NCBI RefSeq assembly: GCF_017357865.1
Contig: NZ_CP060096.1
Span: 930,001 to 994,000 of the forward strand
Reading direction: 5' to 3'
Length of the DNA: 64,000 bases
From: Aceticella autotrophica
Lineage (GTDB): Bacteria; Bacillota; Thermoanaerobacteria; Thermoanaerobacterales; Thermoanaerobacteraceae
Positions within the stretch are counted from its first letter, which is position 1, and every line of letters begins with the position of its first letter. A program made the translations under genes and the position numbers. Positions 1 to 8,376 of this stretch are shown here, piece after piece. The notes below the pieces were generated by a model. The model saw nothing but the letters and a program-made list of their open reading frames with translations, ran no database searches and was not told where the DNA came from.

Positions 1-253
1 TTTAGGTCTTAAACCATCTGATATTATAGCGATGCAAGGTCCTTTTAGTGTTGATTTAAATTATCATATGTTTAAGCAGGCAGGGGCGGATGTCATCATT
101 ACAAAGGAAAGCGGTATAACAGGCGGCGTTTTAGAAAAATTTAAAGCGGCAAGGATGCTTAATATTCCAGTTATTTTAATTAAAAGACCTGAAATTAATT
201 ATCCGTTAAAAGTCTCGGATATGGAAGAACTAAAAAAAGAAATAGCATTTTAG
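1..253 (+). CDS. cbiJ: Precorrin-6A / cobalt-precorrin-6A reductase, C-terminal part
   Basis: The reading frame is open from base 2 and enters from outside the window, so only the last 83 or so codons are present. The protein contains AMQGPFS, then GADVIITKESG, GG and a closing IPVILIKRP segment. This matches the C-terminal half of CobK/CbiJ reductases, which reduce precorrin-6A or cobalt-precorrin-6A with NAD(P)H during corrin ring synthesis. The ATG at base 32 is an internal Met and not a start. hemA follows after about 50 bases, which fits a cobalamin operon running into the general tetrapyrrole genes. Family assignment is by motif memory. Confidence 0.85.
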   Translation, partial: LGLKPSDIIAMQGPFSVDLNYHMFKQAGADVIITKESGITGGVLEKFKAARMLNIPVILIKRPEINYPLKVSDMEELKKEIAF

Positions 254-303
254 ATTTCATACAAGTTTTTGCTTGTAGGTAAGGTTAACATGGAGGAATT
301 ACT

Positions 304-1557
304 GTGGATATAAATAATATTCAAATGATCGGAATAGAGAAGGATACACCGATTGAAATCAGAGAAAAAGTAACATTTGGAAATCATATAAGGGATGCCT
401 TAAAAATATTTAAGGGAAAAGGCATAAATGAGGTTGTTATTCTTTCCACATGTCATAGAAGTGAGGTATACTTCTATTCAGGAGAGGTTGAAACACAAGA
501 GGCAAAGGAATTTTTTAAAAAATATTTCAATATAGGGAAAATAGTTGATCCATACATTTATAGCATAAAAGGCAATGATGTAATCGAACATATTTTTAGG
601 GTTGCTTGTGGGCTTGAATCAATGGTTGTTGGAGAAGACCAGATTTTAGTACAAGTGAAGGATGCAATTGAAATTGCACAGGATGAAAAAACCTCCGGAA
701 AAATATTAAATAAACTTTTTAGAGATGCGGTAACACTTGCCAAGAAAGCAAGATCGGAAACAGGAATAAATGACCTCGCATTATCTATAAGTTATATAGC
801 AGTTAAATTCATACAGGAAGTATTTGAGGACATAAAGGGGAAGGATGCCTTTGTAATAGGAACAGGTGAGATGGGACAGCTTGCAATAAAAAATCTCATT
901 GCAAAGGATGTAAATGTGTATGTAACAAATAGGACACATTACAGAGCGGTAGATTTGAAAAATGAAATACCAGAAATAGAAGTTGTGCCATATGAGGAAA
1001 AATACAAAAGAATTGCAATAAGTGATATTGTCATAAGTGCAACAGATGCCCCACATTACACTATTGAGTATCATCGGTTTAAAGAGGTGTATTGTAATAA
1101 AAAGATTTGTATGGTTGATATTGCGCTTCCAAGGGATATTGACCCTGAGATAAGCAGTATCAAAGGGGTAAGCCTTTATACACTTGATGACCTAAAAAAA
1201 ACAGCTGAAATCAACAAAAATAAGCGTATCGGTTTAATATCGATTATTGAAAGAATGATTGACGATTCAATAAAGGAATTCAATGATTGGTTTAGAACTC
1301 TTTTAATTGAACCATATATTAAAGAAATAAATACTTTTGCCCAAAATGTTTGCAAAACAGAATTTGAAAGGGTTGCTAACAAATTAAAGAATGCTTCTGA
1401 AAATGATAGAAAAAACATTCAAATTTCCCTCAAAAGGGTTGCAGATAAGATGTGCAATGTAATGATAAGACATTTAAAAAGCGATGTTTTAAATGATTGC
1501 AATGGGGAAATTGTATTTGATATTATGAAGGAGGGCGACGGTCATAAAAAAGCTTAG
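304..1557 (+). CDS. hemA: Glutamyl-tRNA reductase
   Basis: This enzyme makes glutamate-1-semialdehyde from glutamyl-tRNA with NADPH, the first committed step of C5-pathway tetrapyrrole synthesis. The 417-residue protein has the N-terminal catalytic domain with the nucleophile Cys50 in STCHRSE. The family motif is usually TCNR, so the Asn-to-His change beside the cysteine is a small oddity. An NADPH Rossmann motif GTGEMG lies near residue 187, and a helical dimerisation tail follows. The start is GTG, with a GGAGG site about 10 bases upstream. The 3' end overlaps the hemC reading frame by 14 bases if hemC starts at 1544, so the two are probably translationally coupled. Confidence 0.95.
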   Translation: MDINNIQMIGIEKDTPIEIREKVTFGNHIRDALKIFKGKGINEVVILSTCHRSEVYFYSGEVETQEAKEFFKKYFNIGKIVDPYIYSIKGNDVIEHIFRVACGLESMVVGEDQILVQVKDAIEIAQDEKTSGKILNKLFRDAVTLAKKARSETGINDLALSISYIAVKFIQEVFEDIKGKDAFVIGTGEMGQLAIKNLIAKDVNVYVTNRTHYRAVDLKNEIPEIEVVPYEEKYKRIAISDIVISATDAPHYTIEYHRFKEVYCNKKICMVDIALPRDIDPEISSIKGVSLYTLDDLKKTAEINKNKRIGLISIIERMIDDSIKEFNDWFRTLLIEPYIKEINTFAQNVCKTEFERVANKLKNASENDRKNIQISLKRVADKMCNVMIRHLKSDVLNDCNGEIVFDIMKEGDGHKKA

Positions 1558-2446
1558 AGTAGGTACAAGAAGAAGCGAATTAGCGCTTACACAGACAGCA
1601 ATTGTAATAAATGAAATGAAAAAGTATAGACCTGATATGGAATTTGAAGTTAAAAAAATAACAACACAAGGAGACAAACTTCTACAAGAACCGTTAAGCC
1701 AAATTGGAGGCAAGGGACTTTTTGTCAAGGAATTGGAAGAAGCACTGCTTGAAGGCAGCATTGATATGGCTGTACATAGTATGAAGGATATGCCATATGA
1801 AATACCTGAAAAGCTCTGTGTAATGCCGGTGTTAAAAAGAGAAGAAGCAAGGGATGTTTTGATATCACGTGAAGGTAATAAATTTATGGACCTTAAAGCG
1901 GGAGCAAAAATTGGTACAAGCAGTTTAAGGCGTATCTCCCAATTAAAAGCTTTAAGACCGGACATTGAGATTGTTCAACTGCGAGGGAATATTCAGACAA
2001 GAATAAGGAAGATAAGCGATGAAAATCTTGATGGTATCGTTCTCGCTGCGGCAGGACTTAAAAGGCTGGGTCTTGAAGAAAAAATCACACAGTATTTTCC
2101 TGTTGATTTGATTGTACCTGCAGCATGTCAGGGAACACTTGCCGTAGAAATAAGAGAAGGTTTTGAAGAGGAATTTATGAGCATGTATCCAATGCTTTTG
2201 GATGTAAAAACCCTTTTTGAAACAATTGCAGAAAGAAAAATTTTGAAAAGGCTCGGTGGAAATTGTAAGATACCTATTGGGATACATGCACAATATTTAA
2301 AAGAAGATAATATAGACAAAATAAAAATTAAGGTTGCATATCAGAAAAATACTGAGCTTATGAAAGTGGAAGAAAAGGGCATTGTAGACGATATAGATAA
2401 AATGGCAGATACAATAATGGAAAAACTTGAAGAAAAAGATAATTAA
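1544..2446 (+). CDS. hemC: Porphobilinogen deaminase (hydroxymethylbilane synthase), non-canonical start
   Basis: HemC polymerises four porphobilinogen units into hydroxymethylbilane. Conserved N-terminal residues KKLRVGTRRSELALTQT are encoded upstream of the first in-frame ATG (1616), so that ATG cannot be the true start. Between the in-frame stop at 1526-1528 and 1616 there is no ATG, GTG or TTG. A strong AAGGAGGG site at 1528-1535 points to ATA at 1544 (8-base gap) or GTC at 1541. I give 1544. The dipyrromethane-cofactor cysteine lies in LGGNCKIPIG, and GGKGLFVKELE and HSMKDMP are also present. It lies between hemA and cobA-hemD in one operon. A sequencing error in a GTG start is the alternative. 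Confidence 0.9.
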   Translation: MKKLRVGTRRSELALTQTAIVINEMKKYRPDMEFEVKKITTQGDKLLQEPLSQIGGKGLFVKELEEALLEGSIDMAVHSMKDMPYEIPEKLCVMPVLKREEARDVLISREGNKFMDLKAGAKIGTSSLRRISQLKALRPDIEIVQLRGNIQTRIRKISDENLDGIVLAAAGLKRLGLEEKITQYFPVDLIVPAACQGTLAVEIREGFEEEFMSMYPMLLDVKTLFETIAERKILKRLGGNCKIPIGIHAQYLKEDNIDKIKIKVAYQKNTELMKVEEKGIVDDIDKMADTIMEKLEEKDN

Positions 2447-2472
2447 AAACACATAGTTGTGGAGGTGAAACA

Positions 2473-3951
2473 ATGACAGGAAAGGTATATCTGATAGGCG
2501 CAGGACCGGGAAATATAGAGCTTTTAACTTTAAGGGCAGTTGACCTGATAAAAGAGGCTGATGTATTAGTATATGACAGATTAATAAATGAAGAAATTCT
2601 CAATCTAAGCAAAGATGATGTGGAACTTATTGATGTCGGGAAACTTCCTGATATGCATAAGGTACCGCAGTGGAAAATAAATGAGATAATTGCAGAAAAA
2701 GCCTTAGAGGGTAAATCTGTTGCAAGAATAAAAGGAGGAGACCCTTTTGTATTTGGAAGAGGAGGAGAGGAAGCAGAATATCTTGTGGAAAGGGGTATAA
2801 CTTACGAGATTGTACCTGGGGTAACATCTGCTATATCTGTCTTATCATATGCGGGAATTCCTGTAACACATAGGGCTTTAAGTTCCTCATTTCACGTTAT
2901 TACGGGGCATGAATGTGAGGAGAAAAACCACTGTTTAGATTGGAATGTACTGGCTAAATTAAATGGTACACTTATATTTTTAATGGGAATAAAAAATCTT
3001 GAAACAATTGTGAATAATCTTATGAAAAATGGCAAATCTTCAGATACGCCTGTTGCAGTAATAATGAACGGGACAACACCAAATCAGAAGGTTGTAACGG
3101 GAAAGCTATTGGATATTGCAGATAAAGTCTGCAATGAGGGGATAAAAAACCCTGCAATTATTGTTGTAGGTGATGTGGTGAAATTAAGAAATAAATTGAT
3201 GTGGTTTGAAGAAAAAAGGCTTTTCAACAAAAGAATTCTTTTGACAAGGGCTGTAGAAACGTCGGCAGAAATGTCTAAATTATTAAGAAACTATGGTGCT
3301 GAAGTGGTATTATGTCCCTCAATTAAGATAACACTGCTTTCAGACAACCTAAAAAAACTGCTGGATCGTATTGGCGAATATGATTATATAGTTTTTACAA
3401 GTGTAAATGGGGTTTCAGCTTTTACAAAAGCAGTTTATGAAAAGAAGTTTGATTTGAGAAAATTGAATAATATAAAAATTGCTGCAATCGGAAGTAAAAC
3501 AGCTGAAGCACTGAACAAAATTTTTTTATATCCCGATATAATACCTGAAGAATATACTTCAAAGGCACTGGCGGAAAAAATGAAGGATTCGGTCAAGGAC
3601 CGGAAAATTGCACTTTTAACATCAGATATTGGTGGAGAAGTATTGATAGAAGCCCTTAAAGATTTTGCTCATATTGAAAAAGTTGTTGCATATAAAAATG
3701 AGCCTAATTTTGAAATAAAGGACAAACTAATAAAAGAACTTGATAAAGGTATAGATATAGCACTATTTACAAGCCCTTCAACCTTTAATTATATGCACAA
3801 AATAATTGAGGATAAGATAGGTATTCTTAAAAATTTTACAATAGCGGCAATTGGACCTGTTACAAAAAGAGCAATAGAAGATAAAGGATTTAAAGTGAGT
3901 ATAATGCCACAGGAATATACAATGAATAAGCTTATTGAGAGTATTTTGTAA
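2473..3951 (+). CDS. cobA-hemD: Uroporphyrinogen-III C-methyltransferase / uroporphyrinogen-III synthase fusion
   Basis: This 492-residue protein is a two-domain fusion. Residues 1 to about 235 form the SAM-dependent methyltransferase CobA, with VYLIGAGPGN at the N-terminus, DVLVYDRLI near residue 30 and GGDPFVFGRGGEE near residue 88. It makes precorrin-2, the branch point to sirohaem and cobalamin. Residues from about 250 on (RILLTRA, then IVFTSVNGV and LFTSPSTFNY) form HemD, which cyclises hydroxymethylbilane to uroporphyrinogen III. The ATG is preceded by GGAGGTGAAACA. The fusion is common in clostridia. The Dsr-like gene downstream is a likely consumer of the sirohaem made through this step. 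Confidence 0.95.
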   Translation: MTGKVYLIGAGPGNIELLTLRAVDLIKEADVLVYDRLINEEILNLSKDDVELIDVGKLPDMHKVPQWKINEIIAEKALEGKSVARIKGGDPFVFGRGGEEAEYLVERGITYEIVPGVTSAISVLSYAGIPVTHRALSSSFHVITGHECEEKNHCLDWNVLAKLNGTLIFLMGIKNLETIVNNLMKNGKSSDTPVAVIMNGTTPNQKVVTGKLLDIADKVCNEGIKNPAIIVVGDVVKLRNKLMWFEEKRLFNKRILLTRAVETSAEMSKLLRNYGAEVVLCPSIKITLLSDNLKKLLDRIGEYDYIVFTSVNGVSAFTKAVYEKKFDLRKLNNIKIAAIGSKTAEALNKIFLYPDIIPEEYTSKALAEKMKDSVKDRKIALLTSDIGGEVLIEALKDFAHIEKVVAYKNEPNFEIKDKLIKELDKGIDIALFTSPSTFNYMHKIIEDKIGILKNFTIAAIGPVTKRAIEDKGFKVSIMPQEYTMNKLIESIL

Positions 3952-4029
3952 TGATTTATTATACAGAATTTAAATTGCTGTAAGCAATTATAAATAAACT
4001 ATTGAAAGAAAAGAAAGGATGAAATAATC

Positions 4030-4935
4030 ATGGATGAAAAAATTTCAGCGGAAGAAAAGGCTAAATTAAAAGACCAAGGATTTATTCCACAAAGAGATGG
4101 AAAACACTATTCTTGCAGAGTAATCACTGAGAATGGCTGCTTAAATTCTGAAAAAAACCAAAAATTATCAGATATAGCTGAGAAATATGGTAGAGGATAT
4201 ATGTGTTATACAGTTAGACTTACCATAGAAATACCATGGATAAAATATGAGGATATTGAAAAAGTAAAGGCAGAGCTTAAAGAAGTTGGACTTTATACTG
4301 GCGGAACCGGTGCAAGGGTAAGACCTGTTGTAGCCTGCAAAGGAACCTATTGTGGTTTTGGTTTTCTTGATACTCAATTAATAGCAAAAGAAATACATGA
4401 AAGATTTTATAAAAAATACTATGATGTTAAATTACCTCATAAATTTAAAATTGCCGTAGGGGGATGCCCAAACAATTGTATAAAACCGGACCTGAATGAC
4501 ATTGGTATTATGGGACAAAAGGTACCTTTATTAGATGAAAGTTTATGCCTTGGATGTAAAAAATGCGGAGTAGAAGCAGCTTGCAGGGTAAACGCAGCAA
4601 AGGTTATAGATGGTAAACTTAAAATTGACAGAGAAAAATGTAATAACTGTGGATTTTGCATTGATAAATGTCATTTTGAAGCAATGAAATGCGAAAAAGA
4701 AGGAGTGAAAATTTTTATAGGAGGAAAATGGGGTAAGGCTGTAAGACGAGGAAATGTTCTTCCGGGAATATATTCTATTGATGAAGCGATGGATATAATA
4801 GAAAAAGCTATTTTATATTATAAGGAAAATGGGAACAACAAAGAAAGATTTGGGGACATGATTGATAGAATTGGCTTTGAAGAAGTATCTTATCAGATTT
4901 TGAACAAGGTAGAAATATATAAAGGAAATAATTAA
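4030..4935 (+). CDS. Sirohaem/4Fe-4S sulfite or nitrite reductase-like protein (AsrC/Dsr-LP type)
   Basis: The 301-residue protein has a ferredoxin-like half domain up to about residue 90. A sirohaem-4Fe-4S motif follows, made of Cys103, Cys108, Cys146 and Cys150 (GGCPNNC). A dicluster ferredoxin insert has cysteines at 173, 176, 179, 185 and 204, 207, 210, 214. This layout matches the small dissimilatory sulfite reductase-like proteins and AsrC, which are shorter than true DsrA/DsrB. The substrate cannot be read from sequence; sulfite, nitrite or an assimilatory role are all possible. The position directly after cobA-hemD suggests supply of its sirohaem. The ATG follows AAAGGATGAAATAATC. A terminator follows the stop. 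Confidence 0.8.
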   Translation: MDEKISAEEKAKLKDQGFIPQRDGKHYSCRVITENGCLNSEKNQKLSDIAEKYGRGYMCYTVRLTIEIPWIKYEDIEKVKAELKEVGLYTGGTGARVRPVVACKGTYCGFGFLDTQLIAKEIHERFYKKYYDVKLPHKFKIAVGGCPNNCIKPDLNDIGIMGQKVPLLDESLCLGCKKCGVEAACRVNAAKVIDGKLKIDREKCNNCGFCIDKCHFEAMKCEKEGVKIFIGGKWGKAVRRGNVLPGIYSIDEAMDIIEKAILYYKENGNNKERFGDMIDRIGFEEVSYQILNKVEIYKGNN

Positions 4936-4946
4936 ATCACAAAAAT

Positions 4947-4984
4947 AAAAAAGCTGTGGTTAAACTACAGTCTTTTTTATTTTT
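4947..4984 (+). terminator. Rho-independent terminator after the tetrapyrrole/sirohaem genes
   Basis: An A-rich stem AAAAAAG plus CTGTGG pairs with CTACAG, a bulge and CTTTTTT across a TTAAA loop, and is followed by an AT-rich tail. It ends the forward operon after the reductase-like gene. Confidence 0.7.
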
Positions 4985-5089
4985 AAAAAAGGATGGAGCA
5001 AAAGGTATATAATAAATTCAATTGGAATCGCAAGGATAAGTGCAATTGATAATAAATATATGATAAAATAGACATAGGAGGTGTAAATT

Positions 5090-5899
5090 TTGGATGTAGG
5101 TATATCAACTGCAAGTTTTTATCCTGAATATTTGACAGAGGAAACAATTCCATTCATAGGTGAAATGGGAATAAATACAATAGAGGTTTTTTTAGAATCT
5201 TACAGTGAATATGGTTTAGATTATTGCAAAAGAATGAAAGATACCCTTGATAAATATAATATTATTCCATATTCTGTTCATGCCCTTGGCTCACAGTTTG
5301 AACCGCAGCTTTTTGCAGCAACAGAAAGACAAAGGAATGATGCTAAGAAGCTATATGAAAAAGTTTTAAAAGCTGCAAATATTTTAGGTGCAAAGGTATA
5401 TGTTTTTCATGGACCACCGATTAATAAAAATAAACTTCCGGTACTTGACTTTGAAAAAATCGGCAAAATCACCAGTGAGCTTTCAGATATGGCGGGGCAA
5501 TATGATATAAGATTTTCTTGGGAGAATGTGTTTTGGTGCTGGTTTTCTTTTCCTGAATTTGCAAAAAATTTAGTTCAGGCTTCTAATAGTAAGAATCTTT
5601 ATTTTACATTTGATATTAAACAAGCGATGAAGAGCCGAAAAGATCCAATGGATTTTTTAAAGGCGATGGGTAATAAAATCACAAATGTACACCTTTGTGA
5701 TTTTGATGATAGGGGTAAATTATATCTACCGGGAGAAGGTTCGTTTGATTTTAAGGTATTGAAATATAATTTAGATATTATAGGTTACAAAGGTCCGGTT
5801 ATAATGGAGGTTTATAGATTTAATTATAACCATTACAAGGAGATGTTAAATAGTATAAAGTTTTTAAAAAATATCTTTGAGAAAGAGATGGATATGTGA
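5090..5899 (+). CDS. Sugar phosphate isomerase/epimerase-like TIM-barrel protein
   Basis: This 269-residue protein belongs to the xylose isomerase-like AP-endonuclease-2 superfamily (IolE/Nfo fold). Visible features are MDVGISTASFYP at the N-terminus, FHGPP near residue 105, SWENVFW near residue 144 and MEVYRFN near the C-terminus. These are the usual strand ends carrying metal ligands. The true substrate is unknown. The start is TTG at 5090 with an excellent AGGAGGTG site 7 bases upstream; no earlier start is in frame. It stands alone, with the sirohaem operon terminator upstream and the reverse cotJ operon convergent downstream. Confidence 0.75.
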   Translation: MDVGISTASFYPEYLTEETIPFIGEMGINTIEVFLESYSEYGLDYCKRMKDTLDKYNIIPYSVHALGSQFEPQLFAATERQRNDAKKLYEKVLKAANILGAKVYVFHGPPINKNKLPVLDFEKIGKITSELSDMAGQYDIRFSWENVFWCWFSFPEFAKNLVQASNSKNLYFTFDIKQAMKSRKDPMDFLKAMGNKITNVHLCDFDDRGKLYLPGEGSFDFKVLKYNLDIIGYKGPVIMEVYRFNYNHYKEMLNSIKFLKNIFEKEMDM

Positions 5900-5900
5900 A

Positions 5901-5926
5901 AAATAAACCGGATTTTTATATCCGGT
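5901..5926 (-). terminator. Terminator of the cotJ operon
   Basis: A perfect 7-bp stem (ATCCGGT with ACCGGAT) and a 6-base loop lie just past the cotJC stop. On the reverse strand the hairpin is followed by TTTATTTTT. It may also stop forward transcription, but the forward side lacks a T run. Confidence 0.65.
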
Positions 5927-5931
5927 GAATC

Positions 5932-6504
5932 TCAAAAATACTTCTTTCCTTCCAGATGTTCTCTAACTCTTCCAAGGGTTTCGCCGAATCTTTGGAAATG
6001 CACGATTTCGCGTTCCCTTAGAAATTTTAAGGTATCTTTGACACATGGGTCATCAGTTAAATTGATAAGATGTTCATAGGTTGCTCTTGCTTTTTCTTCT
6101 GCTGCCATATCTTCATGAAGGTCGGCAATAACGTCGCCTTTTGCTTGTATATATGCTGCGGTCCAAAGTGTTCCTGTCGTGTCATTATAGAAGATTCCTC
6201 TATCATGTTCAACATAGTTTTCTCCAAGTCCCTCTTTCTTTAACTGTTCCACAGGGACACCTTTTAAAAGCTTAAAAACCATCGTTGCAATTATTTCAAG
6301 ATGAGCCAATTCTTCTGTACCAATATCAGTCAATGTGGCTTTTGATTGTCCTGTAGGCATTGTATATCTTTGCGTTTGATACCGTAATGCTGCAGCAAGT
6401 TCTCCATCGGGTCCACCATATTGTGCAATTAAAAACTTTGCCATTTTTATATCTGGTTTACAGACATTTGCTGGATACTGTAATTTTTTTTCATATACCC
6501 ACAT
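5932..6504 (-). CDS. cotJC: Spore coat protein CotJC (manganese catalase-like)
   Basis: This coat protein belongs to the ferritin-like manganese catalase family and is made in the mother cell during sporulation. It contains MWVYEKKLQYP at the start, then LIAQYGGPDGELAAALRY, TDIGTEELAHLE (metal-ligand Glu and His) and EEKARATYEHL with LREREIVHFQRF. I place the start at the ATG at 6504, which gives 190 residues, because a TAAGGAGGC site lies 7-8 bases upstream and the family begins at MWxYEKK. An upstream in-frame ATG at 6552 would overlap cotJB and lacks such a site. It is the last gene of cotJABC. Confidence 0.93.
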   Translation of the reverse strand: MWVYEKKLQYPANVCKPDIKMAKFLIAQYGGPDGELAAALRYQTQRYTMPTGQSKATLTDIGTEELAHLEIIATMVFKLLKGVPVEQLKKEGLGENYVEHDRGIFYNDTTGTLWTAAYIQAKGDVIADLHEDMAAEEKARATYEHLINLTDDPCVKDTLKFLREREIVHFQRFGETLGRVREHLEGKKYF

Positions 6505-6520
6505 AATTAAGCAAGCCTCC

Positions 6521-6775
6521 TTAATATTGTATTTCCCATGGCCATGGTTCATCTATCCATTTCCAGGGATACTGGCTGGCAGATTGACCAAAAGCCATTA
6601 AAGGGCCATAAACCTGTTCATACTGGGTCTTTAGGGTTTTCAATTGCTCACTGTAATAATTATAACTTTGAAGTGCTTTTTCTTCAGATGGATGTGTGTC
6701 AAGGTACAGGTTTAAATCTACACAGGCAAATTCTATTTCCATCAGCTTACGGAGCATTTTTGCTTTAGCATCCAT
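6521..6775 (-). CDS. cotJB: Spore coat protein CotJB
   Basis: This 84-residue coat-associated protein has the CotJB hallmarks: MLRKLMEIEFACVDLNLYLDTHP at the N-terminus and a Trp/Pro-rich end, PWKWIDEPWPWE. In Bacillus the cotJ products go into the inner coat; the biochemical role of CotJB is unclear. It overlaps the end of cotJA by 11 bases and sits 16 bases before cotJC, as in other endospore formers. Confidence 0.93.
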   Translation of the reverse strand: MDAKAKMLRKLMEIEFACVDLNLYLDTHPSEEKALQSYNYYSEQLKTLKTQYEQVYGPLMAFGQSASQYPWKWIDEPWPWEIQY

Positions 6776-6959
6776 AATTAATACCTCCAGACTTTTTTTC
6801 CATATATGGTTTATCCAGTTCAGGGAAAATAGTTCCTCTTACAAGTCCTTGTTCAGGCGAGTATGCTGATATATATTTTTGAAAAGGTACATATGCCTCA
6901 GCAAGACCTTTTTGGCTTGTATTGCATGACTGCATATACTGATTGTAATATTCATTCAT
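6765..6959 (-). CDS. cotJA: Spore coat associated protein CotJA
   Basis: This 64-residue protein is recognised by LAEAYVPFQKY, then SPEQGLVRGTIFPELDKPY. It is the first gene of cotJABC and is thought to help deposit CotJC. The start is taken at 6959 because GGAGGTTTTGTAT lies directly upstream. An in-frame ATG at 6974 overlaps that ribosome site and is unlikely. No convincing sigma-E promoter could be picked out in the very AT-rich upstream region, although mother-cell control is expected from family knowledge. Confidence 0.9.
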   Translation of the reverse strand: MNEYYNQYMQSCNTSQKGLAEAYVPFQKYISAYSPEQGLVRGTIFPELDKPYMEKKSGGINYGC

Positions 6960-7054
6960 ATACAAAACCTCCATATAAATAATATTTCATTTACATAATA
7001 TTCATTTATATAAAGAGGTGATACAATAAATAAAAACACAACTGATTTATTGTA

Positions 7055-7083
7055 TTAAAATATTTTTAATAATATGATATAAT
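7055..7083 (+). promoter_or_regulatory. Probable sigma-A promoter with extended -10
   Basis: TGATATAAT at 7075-7083 is a perfect -10 with the TGn extension. The -35 region 17 bases upstream (TTAAAA) is poor, as is usual for extended -10 promoters. It lies 52 bases before the phosphopantetheinyl transferase start and would drive it together with the genes behind it. Confidence 0.5.
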
Positions 7084-7134
7084 TTTATTAACATATTATA
7101 TTATGCAAAAGCATTTAGTGGAAGCAGGTTCAGG

Positions 7135-7851
7135 ATGATAAAAATTTATGGGATAAAGCTGCGGGATAAAATCAAAAAAGAATTTTTTGATAATTATATA
7201 ATATATGTTTCAAAAGAAAAACGAGAAAGAATAAGAAGGTTCAGAAGATTAGATGATGCCGTAAGGTCTTTGATGGGTGATATTATTGTAAGAATAGCCA
7301 TTTGTCAAGAAACAGGATTAAAAAACGAGGACTTAATTTTTTATAAGAATAAATATGGGAAACCGTGTCTAAAAAATAATTGCAATGTTCAGTTTAATAT
7401 TTCACATTCAGGAGATTGGATTATTGCAGCGATACATGATTTACCTATAGGTGTTGATATACAAAAGATACAGCCTGTTAATATGGATATTGCAAAACGA
7501 TTTTTCACACTTGATGAATATAAAGAAATTATGAGAAAAGATAACGAGGAAAGATTATCATATTTTTATGAATTATGGGTTTTAAAAGAAAGTTATATAA
7601 AAGCAGTGGGGAAGGGCATGAATATTCCGCTTAATTCGTTTTGCTTCCAAATACAAGAAAATAAAATAATATTTAAGTCAAAAAACGAAGTTAAAAAACA
7701 CTGTTTTAAATTATATAATCTTGATAAAAATTATAAAATGGCAGTATGTGCGGCTATCAATGATTTTCCGGATCATATAGAAATAAAAGACCTCGATAGG
7801 TTACATGAAGAATTATTGTTGATGGGGAGAAATAGAGAGGGGTATAATTAA
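7135..7851 (+). CDS. 4'-Phosphopantetheinyl transferase (Sfp/Gsp type)
   Basis: This 238-residue enzyme moves phosphopantetheine from CoA to a serine on carrier proteins. Sfp-family motifs are present in order: GKPCLKN near residue 80, FNISHSGDW near 92, PIGVDIQKI near 107 (metal-ligand Asp) and WVLKESYIKAVGKG near 150 (FxxKEaxxK). The size fits the two-domain Sfp type rather than the short AcpS. No NRPS or PKS gene is in the window, so the target is probably the fatty-acid ACP or a distant carrier. The HD-domain gene starts 2 bases after its stop, so the two are co-transcribed. Confidence 0.88.
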   Translation: MIKIYGIKLRDKIKKEFFDNYIIYVSKEKRERIRRFRRLDDAVRSLMGDIIVRIAICQETGLKNEDLIFYKNKYGKPCLKNNCNVQFNISHSGDWIIAAIHDLPIGVDIQKIQPVNMDIAKRFFTLDEYKEIMRKDNEERLSYFYELWVLKESYIKAVGKGMNIPLNSFCFQIQENKIIFKSKNEVKKHCFKLYNLDKNYKMAVCAAINDFPDHIEIKDLDRLHEELLLMGRNREGYN

Positions 7852-7852
7852 A

Positions 7853-8336
7853 ATGTTTAGAGAAAAATATATTGAGGATATGAAAAAATATTTTGGCAGT
7901 GATACAAGGCGTATAAATCATGCGTTGAAGGTATTAAATTTTGCTGAACAGATTATGGAACAGGAAGATGTAAATGACCATAATAACAATAACAGCGATT
8001 CTCCATGATATAGGCATTAAAAATGCCGAAGAAAAATATAATTCCTCAAGTGGAAAATACCAGGAAATAGAGGGTCCTCCAGTTGCTAAGGAAATAATGG
8101 AAAATAATAATGAAGATAAAGATATTATCGAAAGAGTGTGTTATATAATAGGCTGGCATCATACCGCATCAAAAAATGATGGTCTTGATTTTGAGATAAT
8201 CTGGGAAGCTGATATGCTTGTGAATATAGAAGAAGAGGGATTATATAAAAACACAGAAAATGTAAAGTATATAATAGAGAAAAATTTCAAGACAAAGAAG
8301 GGGAAAAAAATCGCCACTAACACATATATTTTATAA
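7853..8336 (+). pseudogene. HD-domain phosphohydrolase interrupted by a frameshift
   Basis: Two frames together make one HD-domain protein. The first runs from ATG 7853 (good site AGAGGGG upstream) to TGA at 8006-8008 and gives MFREKYIEDMKKYFG with RRINHALKVL, which holds the first metal-ligand His. The second is open at 7974 and gives TAILHDIGI (the HD pair), YNSSSGKYQEIEGPP, IIGWHHT and WEADMLVN. Homology-like sequence passes from one frame to the next around 7965-7975 (GTAAATGACC), where one extra base or two missing bases would explain the break. The gene may be decayed, shifted in translation, or carry a sequencing error in the short A run. Confidence 0.75.
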
Positions 8337-8376
8337 AAGTCAAATAAATTTAAAGCAAAGGATGGTGGAAGTATAT

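Noticed and set aside
781-2612. Long reverse-strand frames inside hemA, hemC and cobA-hemD
   Set aside because: They are shadows of well-conserved forward genes with no recognisable protein features.
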